Source of the DNA: Vibrio proteolyticus NBRC 13287
GTDB taxonomy: Bacteria; Pseudomonadota; Gammaproteobacteria; Enterobacterales; Vibrionaceae
NCBI RefSeq assembly: GCF_000467125.1
Contig: NZ_BATJ01000005.1
Coordinates: forward strand, 1-64,000
DNA: 64,000 nucleotides
Direction: 5' to 3'
The notes beneath the pieces are model-generated. The model made no database searches. It had not been told where the DNA came from and saw only the letters and a list, made by a program, of their open reading frames with translations. Below, in pieces: positions 45,389-55,157 of the stretch. Each line of letters opens with the position of its first letter. The stretch's first letter is position 1. A program made the position numbers and the translations under genes.

Positions 45389-47167
45389 ATGCGTTCCGTT
45401 TTTAAACCATCTCTGCTAGCAGCACTGTGTGCCAGCACGCTTCTCGGCTGTACGACAGCCCCTGTTGACCCTGTCAGCCAGCTCAACATCCAGTGTCAAG
45501 CGCCCCAGCAACCCCGCCAGCAACTAAGCGGTATTACAGGACTTCGCTTACTGGGCACCTCGGTGGCCAACAGCAAATTTGCCACCTCCGCAGCAGAAAT
45601 TGTCAGTTACGACACGTGTAGCGATAAATTATACGTCGTGAACGCACAGGCAAAACGGGTGGATGTACTGAACCTGGACGCCACTGGCCGCCCTGACAAA
45701 GAGGGCGACATCGACTTGCAATCAGCAGCGCGTCATTCCGGCACCCGCATCGGCGCCGCAAACAGTGTCGCGACGCATCACGGGCTCATCGCCGTCGCAA
45801 TTGAAAACGGCGACAAGCAAGCCAACGGCATTATAGCTCTGTATCGCTCTGACGACCGTTCACTCATCACCACGTATCCAGCAGGTGCCCTGCCAGATAT
45901 GGTCGCCTTTTCCAAAGATGGTCGTTACATTGCGGCCGCCAATGAGGGTGAGCCCAACAGTGACTACACGAGAGATCCAGAAGGCAGCGTTACGCTGATC
46001 GATTTATACGATGGTCCGCTGGATGCCAAAGTCACCCAAATTGACTTTCGTGACTTCAATACAGGCGAACAACGCGCGGCAGAGCTGAGCGACTCGGTTC
46101 GTATTTCCGCCCCCGGAGCCAGTGTGGCCCAAGATCTCGAGCCGGAATACCTGAGCTTTGATCAGGCCGGAAAATTGTTTGTTGCGCTTCAGGAAAACAA
46201 CGCAATGGCTAAAATCGACGTCGGCTCAGCACGCGTTGACGCGATTTACGGGCTCGGTGGTAAGTCTTGGGAGACAGCCACTCTCGATGCCTCAAATAAA
46301 GACAAAAAGACTGGCAACCTGCACAGCTATCCTCAACTTGTGGGGCTTTATATGCCTGACTCTATCGCCACTTACCGTGTCAATGGAATAAGTTACATTG
46401 TCACGGCAAACGAAGGTGACGGCCGTGAGTATGGTGTAAATAACACTCAACAGCAGTGTGAAGCACAAGGTTTTGAATGGGACGGTGATGACTTAACCGG
46501 CACTTCAGCATACCGTACAGAAAAAGACTTTTGTATTGCCTACAGTGACGAAGTCCGCGGTAAGAAGCTGAAAGTCGATGACGCTCATCCATTGAAGGCG
46601 GCGCTACAAGACAATCAACAACTGGCTCGCCTCAAGGTCATCAAACCCGCAACCCAACTTGGAGCGGAAGATGTCGTGCAAGCTTTTGGTGCCCGCTCTT
46701 TTTCAATCTGGCGTGAAGACGGAACGCGCATGTTCGACAGCGGCGACCAATTTGCCCGCATCGTATTAGAGCAAGATCGTGCCCACTTCAACAGCACTAA
46801 TGACAACAACATCAGCGCAGATGATCGCAGTGATGATAAAGGATCTGAACCAGAAGCGATTGAAGTCGCCACGATTGATAGCCGACACTATGCGTTTATT
46901 GGCCTAGAGCGTCAGGGGGGCATTATGGTGTATGAGATAACCAACCCAACGCGCGCGCGGTTCATCAGCTATACCAACCCTCGTCATTTTGCCGAAAAGG
47001 TCTGTATGACGGTCAAAGACGGAGATTGCGCAGATGATATCTACAACCCGGCGGCTGGCGATTTAGGCCCGGAGTCGATCAAACACTTCGTTCGTCATGG
47101 GTTGCACTTCCTTGCGGTTGGTAATGAGGTCAGCGGGACAACCTCTGTCTATCAAATCAGATTCTGA
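45389..47167 (+). CDS. Choice-of-anchor I family lipoprotein, beta-propeller-like
   Basis: 592 residues. A lipobox LLGC (Cys21) follows a signal peptide. The protein carries repeated blades such as YIAAANEGEPNSDYTRDPEG, SISYIVTANEGDGREYG and the final FLAVGNEVSGTTSVYQI, the signature of the choice-of-anchor I domain found in large exported proteins and phosphatase-like surface proteins. Acidic Asp/Asn-rich loops (DNNISADDRSDDKGSE) suggest calcium binding. Enzymatic function is not established. It has a strong GGAGGATAT site. The convergent AraC gene begins directly after its stop, with no terminator between. Confidence 0.82.
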   Translation: MRSVFKPSLLAALCASTLLGCTTAPVDPVSQLNIQCQAPQQPRQQLSGITGLRLLGTSVANSKFATSAAEIVSYDTCSDKLYVVNAQAKRVDVLNLDATGRPDKEGDIDLQSAARHSGTRIGAANSVATHHGLIAVAIENGDKQANGIIALYRSDDRSLITTYPAGALPDMVAFSKDGRYIAAANEGEPNSDYTRDPEGSVTLIDLYDGPLDAKVTQIDFRDFNTGEQRAAELSDSVRISAPGASVAQDLEPEYLSFDQAGKLFVALQENNAMAKIDVGSARVDAIYGLGGKSWETATLDASNKDKKTGNLHSYPQLVGLYMPDSIATYRVNGISYIVTANEGDGREYGVNNTQQQCEAQGFEWDGDDLTGTSAYRTEKDFCIAYSDEVRGKKLKVDDAHPLKAALQDNQQLARLKVIKPATQLGAEDVVQAFGARSFSIWREDGTRMFDSGDQFARIVLEQDRAHFNSTNDNNISADDRSDDKGSEPEAIEVATIDSRHYAFIGLERQGGIMVYEITNPTRARFISYTNPRHFAEKVCMTVKDGDCADDIYNPAAGDLGPESIKHFVRHGLHFLAVGNEVSGTTSVYQIRF

Positions 47168-48034
47168 TCACCACGAGCGGCCGGGCAACCGGCCGTTGTT
47201 GGTCTGGCGAAAACTCCTCGGCGTCAAACCATGCCAACGTTTGAACCCCGTACTGAAATTCGCCGCATTCGGATAACCGACCATTTCACCAATATGCTGA
47301 ATGGGCCACTCGGTGGTAGTCAGCAAACGTGCCGCGTACTCCATTCGCATTTTGGTCAAATGGCTTTTAGGGCCATGACCAAAGTGCGTCAGACACAGCC
47401 GATGAAAGTGAGGTGCTGAGCAGGGGTAACGTTGAGCGAGCTGTTCAATACTCCAGTCTTTGTGCAACTGACGCTGTGCAACATCAAATACCCGACGTAA
47501 TCGTTGCACCACACGCGGCACGTCACTTTCCCCGGCCGCATGCATCAGCAGTTTGAGCTGCCCCACCGCATGGTGGGCCACAGCTTCCCTGAGCGATGAG
47601 GGCAGATTCGCCGCGCGAACTAAACTCAATACCGCAGCATAGGTCGGCTCCGCAGTGGGGGTTAATCGATACACCACTTCATTCCCCAATGTCGGCCCGG
47701 TTGTAACGCCAGGCTCTAAGAACAACCACGCCAACTGCCACTCTTCCTGCTCGATACCAAAGCCATTTTCTGTCTTGGCTGGGACATAAATCAAAGAGCC
47801 AGGTTCCAGTACGTAGCGTGATGCGCCAGACTGCAGCCAGCCCTTACCTTTTACAGTGTAAAGTAGCATGTGTTTTTGCTGGTGTTTTCGATACACCGAG
47901 AACATATCTCGCGCCGTCGCCAGACCGCATTGTGCGATGCCAAGCTCAGCCAGCGCCAGTATCTGAGCATGGTCAATAAACTCATGATGAGTCTGCTCTG
48001 AGATCTGAAACCGCTCTTGTTTCTCTGCAATCAT
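47168..48034 (-). CDS. AraC-family transcriptional regulator
   Basis: 288 residues from ATG 48034. The N-terminal ~160 residues form a cupin-like effector domain (LLYTVKGKGWLQSGASRYVL, PGSLIYVPA). The C-terminal ~100 residues contain two helix-turn-helix motifs (WSIEQLAQRYPCSAPHFHRL and IQHIGEMVGYPNAANFSTGF) with the AraC signature ending in TPRSFR. It is divergent from the MATE exporter gene and may regulate it (inference). Confidence 0.87.
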   Translation of the reverse strand: MIAEKQERFQISEQTHHEFIDHAQILALAELGIAQCGLATARDMFSVYRKHQQKHMLLYTVKGKGWLQSGASRYVLEPGSLIYVPAKTENGFGIEQEEWQLAWLFLEPGVTTGPTLGNEVVYRLTPTAEPTYAAVLSLVRAANLPSSLREAVAHHAVGQLKLLMHAAGESDVPRVVQRLRRVFDVAQRQLHKDWSIEQLAQRYPCSAPHFHRLCLTHFGHGPKSHLTKMRMEYAARLLTTTEWPIQHIGEMVGYPNAANFSTGFKRWHGLTPRSFRQTNNGRLPGRSW

Positions 48035-48127
48035 GATAGTTTGACAAAAGTTTTTGATGGAAAGAGAGAATACTTTATCCCCCACATGAGATTAAACTCA
48101 TTGCATAATTTTATTGGGAAGTTTGCG

Positions 48128-49513
48128 ATGCTCTCGTCAGTTCATCATCTCGACAAACCGTTTTGGCAAAAACTGTTGAAAATTGGTCTGCCTGTTTCTC
48201 TGCAATCGATGCTGTTTTCACTTTTGGGTGTGGTTGACATCTTTATGGTCAGCCAACTTGGCGAACATGCGACCGCAGCAGTGGGCGTCGGAAACCGGAT
48301 CTTTTTCTTCAACATCATTGTGATTTTCGGTGTCAGCGGCGCAGTCAGCGTACTGGCTTCGCAATATTTTGGCGCTGGTAACTTTGCAGGCATTCGTCGC
48401 ACGCTGGCACAATCTTGGGTACTTGCGATTGTCATTACTATACCGTTCGCGCTTTGGTATACGTTTAAACCGGATTATGTTGTTTCGCTGATTTCTAACG
48501 ATGCCCAGTATCTGCCTCTGGCCAGCGATTACCTGCTGCTCACAGGAATGAGTTTGTTGTGCTCTGCATTAGTCATTCCTTTGGAGTGCGCGCTGCGTTC
48601 GGTTGGCCAGGCCGCCTTACCGACGCGTATCAGTATCTTCGCGGTGCTTCTTAACGCCTTGCTAAACGCTCTGCTTATCTTTGGCCTGTTTGGTTTTCCG
48701 GAGCTTGGCGTCGCTGGCGCCGCACTGGGGTCAACCCTTTCAAGGATTGCACAAACCATCGCACTGTTTTATGTGGCGTATAAACGCTATCCGCACCTGT
48801 TCCCGGATAAAACAAGCTGGGCAGAATGCCATCTCAAACCACACCGCAAGCGTTACATCAAACTGGCAACACCGCTGATCATCCATGACACCGGCTGGGC
48901 AGCTGGCATTATGGTTTACAACGTGATTGTCGGTCAGCTCGGTGTCAGCGAACTGGCCATCATTTCATTACTGGCACCGATTGAAGGCGTATTGATTTCA
49001 GCTTTTCTCGGCTTTGCCGTAGCGGCATCGATTATTCTCGGCAATGAAATCGGCGCGCAAAACTATCGCCGTGTCGAGGACACAGCCTGGTGGTATGTAC
49101 TGATCAGTTGTACGCTGGCGTTATTGCTCGCCCTCGCCTGCCTGGCAGCCGAGCCCCTCATCGCTTATCTGCTCAGCAAAAGCCCAATCAGCCATGATGA
49201 TCTGGCCGTCAAAGTCTGTTTGGTGATGGCTTTTGGTATGGTGCTGAAGGTGTTCAACATGGTCGGCATCGGCGGTGTGCTGAAAAGTGGCGGAGACCTC
49301 AATTACAGTATCTTTATCGATTTGTTCGGTCAGTGGGCTATCGGGATCCCGCTGGCGTATTATACCGGGCTGGTACTGGGTTGGCCGTTGCATTGGGTCA
49401 TGATGGTGATTCTGCTGGAGGAAGTGGTCAAGATCGGCCTGACAACCCAACGCGTCCGATCGAAAAAATGGATCAACAATCTGGTTGAAGAGCCGGAAAC
49501 AACGCCAGCTTAA
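48128..49513 (+). CDS. MATE-family efflux transporter
   Basis: 461 residues with 12 membrane helices in two repeats, each with the MATE pattern (GLPVSLQSMLFSLLGVVDIF with MVSQLG in the first, SAFLGFAVAASIILGNEIGA in the second). It exports cationic drugs by sodium or proton antiport. ATG 48128 has a GGGAAG site; upstream in-frame ATGs exist at 48017 and 48086 but lack one and add untypical residues. It is divergent from the AraC regulator gene, whose start lies ~90 bases away. Confidence 0.87.
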   Translation: MLSSVHHLDKPFWQKLLKIGLPVSLQSMLFSLLGVVDIFMVSQLGEHATAAVGVGNRIFFFNIIVIFGVSGAVSVLASQYFGAGNFAGIRRTLAQSWVLAIVITIPFALWYTFKPDYVVSLISNDAQYLPLASDYLLLTGMSLLCSALVIPLECALRSVGQAALPTRISIFAVLLNALLNALLIFGLFGFPELGVAGAALGSTLSRIAQTIALFYVAYKRYPHLFPDKTSWAECHLKPHRKRYIKLATPLIIHDTGWAAGIMVYNVIVGQLGVSELAIISLLAPIEGVLISAFLGFAVAASIILGNEIGAQNYRRVEDTAWWYVLISCTLALLLALACLAAEPLIAYLLSKSPISHDDLAVKVCLVMAFGMVLKVFNMVGIGGVLKSGGDLNYSIFIDLFGQWAIGIPLAYYTGLVLGWPLHWVMMVILLEEVVKIGLTTQRVRSKKWINNLVEEPETTPA

Positions 49514-49540
49514 TAGGCGGCAGTACCAGCGAAAATTGAA

Positions 49541-49568
49541 TCAAGGCGCCGCTCGCGGACGCCTTCTT
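49541..49568. terminator. Hairpin between the convergent MATE and DOPA-dioxygenase genes
   Basis: AAGGCG and CGCCTT enclose an inner CCG/CGG stem. T-run is absent on the plus strand; on the minus strand the tail is TTGATTCAATTTT. Confidence 0.55.
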
Positions 49569-49579
49569 AATGCTTACAC

Positions 49580-49897
49580 TCAGAGCTTCTCTTCAAACAC
49601 ACCCAGCTCACGCCCAAGCCACGCGGCGCCTTCGGTATGATCTTTCAGGTCATTGCCCGTTACCGGGTGTATCAGCACGGACAGATCGCCACGCTGGGCA
49701 TCCAGCCAGTCAGCAAATCCGTTATTGATATCCGCCACATGAATCTCAAACATTGGCATTTTGTGCGGGCCAACCAAACGTTCAACCAACGGGTAGATAC
49801 GTTCGATTTTGTCCGCCTGTGTCTGACGAATTTTTTGATGCAACTCCTCAGCGGTAGCCACATTATTTAACGCAAAATAGACATGGAAGTGATACAT
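49580..49897 (-). CDS. DOPA 4,5-dioxygenase-family protein
   Basis: 105 residues, the normal length of this small family. The N-terminus MYHFHVYF contains the first His pair, and further conserved residues are the His of MPMFEIHVAD and of LSVLIHPVTGND, which bind the non-haem iron. DHTEGAAWLG near the end is a typical block. In fungi and plants related enzymes open the DOPA ring; the bacterial role is unclear. ATG 49897 has an AGAGGAA site. Confidence 0.82.
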   Translation of the reverse strand: MYHFHVYFALNNVATAEELHQKIRQTQADKIERIYPLVERLVGPHKMPMFEIHVADINNGFADWLDAQRGDLSVLIHPVTGNDLKDHTEGAAWLGRELGVFEEKL

Positions 49898-50108
49898 GTT
49901 CGTTCCTCTTTCTTCTATGAGGCTTAGTTTACCTGCCTTCTCGCAATTAAACAGTCACACAGCCCGGACAACTCGTTCAAATTTTTAGAACTCACGTCGT
50001 TTGCACACTATTCATGCAAATTTTTTGTGTGCCCTCATAGTTATACCTTTAAACCAGATGCATAATAGGCGTACTTTTGAACAGGGTTGTCATCATAAGG
50101 AGATGATC

Positions 50109-50639
50109 ATGAGTGATTCGCGCTCGCTGTCCTGGCAAACCGTTAGCCTTCACTGGCTGACAGCCATCGCTTTTCTGACCGTTTTTTCCATCGGCTTGTA
50201 TATGTCTGAACTGCCCCGCGGGCCGGAAAAAGGAGAATGGGTCGCTCTGCACAAATCGCTGGGTGCCACCGTCTTGTTACTCGCGCTATTCAGACTGGGC
50301 TGGCGTATAAAAGAAGGCCGGATTAAACCGCTTTCAACTCTCCCGGCATGGCAAGAGAAACTGGCCCATTTGATCCACGTTGTTCTCATCTTAGTCACGC
50401 TGATGATGCCACTGTCCGGGATCATCATGAGTCGCGCCGGCGGACGCGCCATCGAAGTGTTCGGCTGGGAAGTTATCGCCGCCGGAGAAAAGCAGCCCTG
50501 GTTGCAAGAAGCGGGCAGCGCGGTGCATCACACCACAGTCAACATCATTGTCATTGCGCTGGTTTTGCACGTTGCCGGCGCACTCAAACATCATTACATC
50601 GATAAAGACGCCACCATGCGACGAATCGTCGGCAAGTGA
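50109..50639 (+). CDS. Cytochrome b561
   Basis: 176 residues with four membrane helices. The haem-binding His residues lie in SLHWLTAIAF, VALHKSLGA, HLIHVVLIL and HHTTVNII/LVLHVAGALKHH, the cytochrome b561 (Ni-Fe hydrogenase b-type) pattern. It moves electrons across the inner membrane, with superoxide or quinol as the likely donor. ATG 50109 is preceded by the perfect AAGGAGATGATC site; the longer open frame upstream has none. Confidence 0.9.
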   Translation: MSDSRSLSWQTVSLHWLTAIAFLTVFSIGLYMSELPRGPEKGEWVALHKSLGATVLLLALFRLGWRIKEGRIKPLSTLPAWQEKLAHLIHVVLILVTLMMPLSGIIMSRAGGRAIEVFGWEVIAAGEKQPWLQEAGSAVHHTTVNIIVIALVLHVAGALKHHYIDKDATMRRIVGK

Positions 50640-50665
50640 CCGTATTCATCTCGTTTTCTCATAAA

Positions 50666-50694
50666 AATAAAGCCCATCAGTGATGGGCTTTATT
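50666..50694. terminator. Terminator between cytochrome b561 and the amidotransferase operon
   Basis: AATAAAGCCCATCA pairs with TGATGGGCTTTATT. It ends the plus-strand cytochrome gene and lies 40 bases past the stop of the minus-strand operon, so it may serve both. Confidence 0.85.
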
Positions 50695-50733
50695 ACGTTT
50701 AACTGAGCACGGTTCATCGACAACCAACGTTGC

Positions 50734-51474
50734 CTACCCCACTTGAGAATAGCGATTTTCGTCCTGATGCTGCTGGTTGTAGACAAAAAACTCGTCAATC
50801 CAGTGACAGATTAACGCCGAATCCTGTGTTTTATCGAGTTCCTCATAAGCACTGCGATAATGGCTGTCAGAAATGATCGACTTACGTTTTTCAACCAGTC
50901 TGGCCGTAAAATCGACACTGAATTCAGGATGGCCTTGCACTGTAAAGATATGATTGTCTTTGGCTAACATGAAATTCGGACAAAACTCATTGTGGGCAAT
51001 CACCCGCATGCCAGACGGCAGGATGACCACCTGATCCTGATGACTGACTAAGAGCCGAACTGAGTCGATGGCAAGTTTCATCCAGCGCTTTTGTTCAATC
51101 ACATTGACGGCGTAACTGCCAAGCCCCCAGCCTTTCTCCGATTTAACCACTTTTCCACCCAGCGCTCGGGCAATCAGTTGATGACCAAAACAGATGCCGA
51201 CCAACGGTTTTCTGCGTGTTTCACAGCGGCGAATCCACTCAGCGAGATCGACGATCCAGGGATCGTCATCGTACGCGTTGTGCACACTGCCCGTCAGAAT
51301 GAAGCCATCGCAATTGTCCAGCGCTGGCAAATCCCCTTTGATGGCATCGTAATTTTCGAATGAGAGCGACTGGTTCACCACCGACATCGAACGCTCAATC
51401 ATATCCGCATACTGACCGTATCCGTCCGATAACGGCGGGTCCACATACCCGCACGTCAGAATTCCTATCTTCAT
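50734..51474 (-). CDS. Class I glutamine amidotransferase-like hydrolase
   Basis: 246 residues, a single GATase1 domain with the nucleophile in GICFGHQ (Cys95) and the HPE triad partner in VQGHPEFS. Such stand-alone domains hydrolyse gamma-glutamyl amides. It is the third gene of a minus-strand operon, seven bases after mmsA, so it is plausibly a gamma-glutamyl-aminoacid hydrolase in the polyamine/beta-alanine pathway, playing the PuuD role although not of the typical PuuD length or sequence. This assignment is an inference from context. Confidence 0.78.
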   Translation of the reverse strand: MKIGILTCGYVDPPLSDGYGQYADMIERSMSVVNQSLSFENYDAIKGDLPALDNCDGFILTGSVHNAYDDDPWIVDLAEWIRRCETRRKPLVGICFGHQLIARALGGKVVKSEKGWGLGSYAVNVIEQKRWMKLAIDSVRLLVSHQDQVVILPSGMRVIAHNEFCPNFMLAKDNHIFTVQGHPEFSVDFTARLVEKRKSIISDSHYRSAYEELDKTQDSALICHWIDEFFVYNQQHQDENRYSQVG

Positions 51475-51481
51475 TGGTCAC

Positions 51482-52978
51482 CTACTTCATGGTTGGCATC
51501 ACGAACTCGCTTTCTTTCTGCCCTTTTGGCCAACGTGCCGTGACGGTTTTCATACGAGTATAGAAGCGGACGCCATCATTGCCATGCACATTAAGTGGGC
51601 CAAACACGGAGCGCTTCCAGCCACCAAAGCTGTGGAATGCCATTGGAACCGGGATGGGCACATTGACGCCGACCATGCCGATCTCGACTTTCTCCGTAAA
51701 GTCGCGAGCAGTATCACCGTCACGCGTAAAGATCGCCGTACCGTTACCAAACTCATGTTCGTTAATAAGTTCAAGCGCATGCTGATAATCGCGTGCTCGC
51801 ACCACAGAGAGTACCGGTCCAAAAATCTCTTCCTGATAAATCGTCATGTCCGGCGTGACGTGATCAAACAGCGTTCCGCCAACAAAATACCCCGGCGTCC
51901 CGGCGTTGATCTCACGCCCATCCACAACCAGAGAGGCCCCCTGTTCAAGCCCGGAGTCAATGTAGTCACGTACTTTGTTCATGTGTGGCTCACTGACCAG
52001 CGGCCCCATTTCGTTCTCCGGTGTCACGCCAAGCCCAGGTCCGACACGCAGCGCCTGCACTTTTTCCTTCAGTGCCGCAACGAGTCTGTCGGCAGTGTCT
52101 TCACCGACCGCCACTGCGACCGAAATCGCCATGCAGCGCTCTCCGGCTGCGCCGTATGCCGCGCCCATAATCGCGTTGGTGGCGCCTTCTAAATCCGCGT
52201 CCGGCATCACCACCAGATGGTTTTTCGCTCCACCCAGCGCCTGAACACGCTTACCATTCGCGCAGCCTTTGGTGTAAATTGCTTCCGCAATTGGTGTCGA
52301 ACCGACAAAGCTCACCGCTGCCACATCCGGAGATTCAAGTAGCGCATCCACCACTTCTTTATCGCCTTGCAAGACATTAAATACCCCGTCTGGCAACCCG
52401 GCTTGCTTGAGCAGGTCCGCCAGCATCAGCGATGCACTCGGATCTTTTTCTGACGGTTTAAGAATAAAGCTGTTACCGCAAGCCAGCGAGATAGGAATCA
52501 TCCACAGTGGCACCATCACCGGGAAGTTAAATGGTGTAATACCAACACACACGCCCACTGGCTGCATCATGGAGTAGCTGTCGATCTCACGTCCGACATT
52601 GAGCGAGTGCTCGCCTTTCAGCAGATGTGGAATACCACACGCAAACTCCACCACTTCCAGACCACGAGTCAGCTCACCCAAAGCATCACTGTGCACTTTG
52701 CCGTGCTCGGTCGAAATCAGAGTCGCCAGCTCATCCGCATGTTCTTCCAACAAGGCTTTGAAGCGGAACATCACGCGGGCGCGCTGCAAAGGCGACGTGG
52801 CCTGCCAGCCGATTTGTGCCTGTTTGGCGACCGCCACCGCTTCCAGCGCTTCTTCGGTGGTAGAAAGCTGTACCCGGCCTCGCAGTTCGCCGTTAGCCGG
52901 GTTAAACAGATCCGCGGCCCGCGCACTGCGGCTTTGAGTCAGTTGTCCGTTAATAAAATTAGATACCAGAATCGACAT
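51482..52978 (-). CDS. mmsA: CoA-acylating (methyl)malonate-semialdehyde dehydrogenase
   Basis: 498 residues, ALDH6/MmsA family. The catalytic cysteine is Cys282 in GERCMAIS. The general-base glutamate of ordinary aldehyde dehydrogenases is replaced (ALGGAKNH instead of ELGGKSP), a feature of this CoA-dependent group. It oxidises malonate semialdehyde or methylmalonate semialdehyde with NAD+ and CoA to acetyl- or propionyl-CoA plus CO2. It lies three bases downstream of the aminotransferase whose product, malonate semialdehyde, it would consume. Confidence 0.9.
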   Translation of the reverse strand: MSILVSNFINGQLTQSRSARAADLFNPANGELRGRVQLSTTEEALEAVAVAKQAQIGWQATSPLQRARVMFRFKALLEEHADELATLISTEHGKVHSDALGELTRGLEVVEFACGIPHLLKGEHSLNVGREIDSYSMMQPVGVCVGITPFNFPVMVPLWMIPISLACGNSFILKPSEKDPSASLMLADLLKQAGLPDGVFNVLQGDKEVVDALLESPDVAAVSFVGSTPIAEAIYTKGCANGKRVQALGGAKNHLVVMPDADLEGATNAIMGAAYGAAGERCMAISVAVAVGEDTADRLVAALKEKVQALRVGPGLGVTPENEMGPLVSEPHMNKVRDYIDSGLEQGASLVVDGREINAGTPGYFVGGTLFDHVTPDMTIYQEEIFGPVLSVVRARDYQHALELINEHEFGNGTAIFTRDGDTARDFTEKVEIGMVGVNVPIPVPMAFHSFGGWKRSVFGPLNVHGNDGVRFYTRMKTVTARWPKGQKESEFVMPTMK

Positions 52979-52981
52979 GAC

Positions 52982-54313
52982 TTATTCCTTGTATTCGATA
53001 TGTTGTAAAACGTCGGCGATAAGATTAAACAGCTCATCAATGTGCTGCTTTTCAATAATCAGTGGCGGCGAAAGAGCAATAATGTCGCCAGTCACGCGGA
53101 TCAGCGCCCCTTTTTCGAAGCAGCGTGTAAACACCTGAAACGCGCGAGAGCCCGGTTTATCCGGAATGCTGTCCAGCTCAATGCCGGCAATCAGACCGTA
53201 GTTGCGCAGATCTTTCACATGAGGCAACCCTTTCAGGCTGTGCACGGCCTGCTCCCAGTAGTCACTCAGATCGGAGGCTCGGGTGTAAAGGTTTTCATTG
53301 CGATAGATGTCGAGTGTCGCCAGACCTGCGGCAGCGGCCACCGGATGACCCGAGTAGGTGTAACCGTGGAAGAGTTCAATCGCCTGGCTTTGCGGAGCAA
53401 CCATCGCATCGTAGATCTCCTCACTGACGAACACCGCCCCCATCGGAATCGCGCCGTTGGTCAACCCTTTCGCCGTGGTGATGATGTCTGGTTTCACGTC
53501 AAATTCCTGCGCAGCAAACGGGCTGCCAACGCGACCAAACCCGGTGATCACTTCATCAAAGATCAGCAAAATGCCGTGCTGAGTACAAATGTCACGCAGC
53601 TTCTTCAGGTAGCCTTTCGGCGGCATGATGACCCCGGTTGAACCAGCGATCGGTTCGACAATCACCGCAGCAATGTTACTGGCATCATGCAGGTTCACGA
53701 TATTCTGCAGGCTTTCAGCCCAGCCCGGATCATACTCTGGCAAACCTTTAGTAAAGGCGCTGTGTTCAATACTCAGCGTATGCGGCAGGTGATCGACACC
53801 AGTAAGCAACGAACCGAACGTTTTGCGGTTGTTGACGATACCACCAACGGAAATCCCCCCAAACCCAACACCGTGATAACCGCGCTCTCGGCCAATCAAT
53901 CGAGTACGAGTTCCTTGCCCAATCGCACGCTGATACGCCAGTGCGATTTTCAGCGCGGTATCCACCGACTCTGACCCCGAGTTGGTAAAAAAGACTTTAT
54001 TCAGCCCGGCCGGCGCGATCTCCGCCAGTTGTTCAGCAAACTGGAACGGCAACGGGTGCCCCATCTGGAAAGTCGGCGCAAAGTCGAGCTGATGAATTTG
54101 GGCAGACACCGCTTCGCTGATCTCGCGACGACCATGACCTGCGTTACAACACCACAAGCCTGCCGTACCATCGAGGATCTGACGATTGTCGTCTGAGGTG
54201 TAATACATTCCCTGTGCGGAGACCAGCATACGAGGGGTCGATTTGAACTGAGCATTGGCCGTAAACGGCATCCAAAATGACTCAAGACTCGATGAAGTAT
54301 GAGAACCAGGCAT
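52982..54313 (-). CDS. Omega-amino acid:pyruvate aminotransferase (class III)
   Basis: 443 residues, PLP-dependent class III aminotransferase. Landmarks are the cofactor lysine Lys282 in TTAKGLTNG, Asp253 in FDEVITGFGR, FTNSGSESVDTALKIA and RGYHGVGFG. The pattern FDFAPTFQMGHPLPF-like is typical of beta-alanine:pyruvate transaminase. It would convert beta-alanine or GABA to the semialdehyde. ATG 54313 has GGAG. It is the first gene of the minus-strand operon and is divergent from the XRE-cupin regulator. The substrate assignment is inferred from the adjoining mmsA. Confidence 0.87.
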   Translation of the reverse strand: MPGSHTSSSLESFWMPFTANAQFKSTPRMLVSAQGMYYTSDDNRQILDGTAGLWCCNAGHGRREISEAVSAQIHQLDFAPTFQMGHPLPFQFAEQLAEIAPAGLNKVFFTNSGSESVDTALKIALAYQRAIGQGTRTRLIGRERGYHGVGFGGISVGGIVNNRKTFGSLLTGVDHLPHTLSIEHSAFTKGLPEYDPGWAESLQNIVNLHDASNIAAVIVEPIAGSTGVIMPPKGYLKKLRDICTQHGILLIFDEVITGFGRVGSPFAAQEFDVKPDIITTAKGLTNGAIPMGAVFVSEEIYDAMVAPQSQAIELFHGYTYSGHPVAAAAGLATLDIYRNENLYTRASDLSDYWEQAVHSLKGLPHVKDLRNYGLIAGIELDSIPDKPGSRAFQVFTRCFEKGALIRVTGDIIALSPPLIIEKQHIDELFNLIADVLQHIEYKE

Positions 54314-54546
54314 CTTGCCACTCCTTAATCAGCTTACTGTAATGTTTTATTTACTAAACACCCATCTACGACTAAACGGCAAATTGTAAACGTGATGTTG
54401 CAATATATTTAACAAAAATGACTATATACGGAAAAAAATAGCTGTGCAATGATTAAATTATGAACAAAAACTGGTTTTTTGAGCAAATTTGAACCACATT
54501 TGTGTTTAGTTTAATAATCACCATTCACTTCATGAGGATGACGTTA

Positions 54547-55095
54547 ATGAATGCGGATATCGGAAGCCGGTTCAGAGCACTCAGAGAACAAGCTGGTTTA
54601 TCACAACGTGAACTGGCCAAGCGTGCCGGGGTCACCAACGGCTTTATTTCTCAGATAGAGAACAATGCGGTGAGCCCATCGGTTGCGTCACTCAGTAAAC
54701 TGCTCAGCAAGATACCGTCGTCCATGGCGGAGTTTTTCTCGGTTGACGACCACCAGCCGGAGCAGTTTTACGCGCGTAAAAAAGAGCAACCAGAGATTGG
54801 GCGCGGTGCAATCAGCTACCGTCAGGTGGGCCATTACCATCAGGATCGCCATATCGGTATGTTGCGAGAAACGCTCAGCCCGGGCGCCGATACAGGTGAA
54901 GAAATGCTGTCGCACGAAGGCCAGGAGTGCGGCGTGATCGTAGAGGGCCAGCTGGAGCTGACCGTCGGTGATGAAGTCACCTTGCTCAATGTCGGTGACA
55001 GCTATTATTTTGACAGTAGCCGCCCTCACCGCTTTCGTAATATCGGTGAGGTGGATTGCGTTCTGATTAGCGCTAATTCACCGGCCAGCTTCTGA
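54547..55095 (+). CDS. XRE-cupin regulator of polyamine catabolism, PuuR-like
   Basis: 182 residues from ATG 54547, which has a GAGGATGA site. Residues ~7-60 are an XRE helix-turn-helix (LREQAGLSQRELAKRAGVTN, FISQIENNAVSPSV). The C-terminal ~75 residues form a cupin (EMLSHEGQECGVIVEGQLEL ... GDSYYFDSSRPHRFRN) that likely senses a small ligand such as putrescine. This is the PuuR architecture. It sits between the divergent amino-transferase operon and puuC, so it probably controls both. The 230-base gap to the aminotransferase start is AT-rich and suited to carry operators. Confidence 0.85.
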   Translation: MNADIGSRFRALREQAGLSQRELAKRAGVTNGFISQIENNAVSPSVASLSKLLSKIPSSMAEFFSVDDHQPEQFYARKKEQPEIGRGAISYRQVGHYHQDRHIGMLRETLSPGADTGEEMLSHEGQECGVIVEGQLELTVGDEVTLLNVGDSYYFDSSRPHRFRNIGEVDCVLISANSPASF

Positions 55096-55157
55096 TTTAA
55101 GGTGAAACACCGCTTCCACCCCAATTAACCCACAAAGGAAAGGAACAGGGACATAAA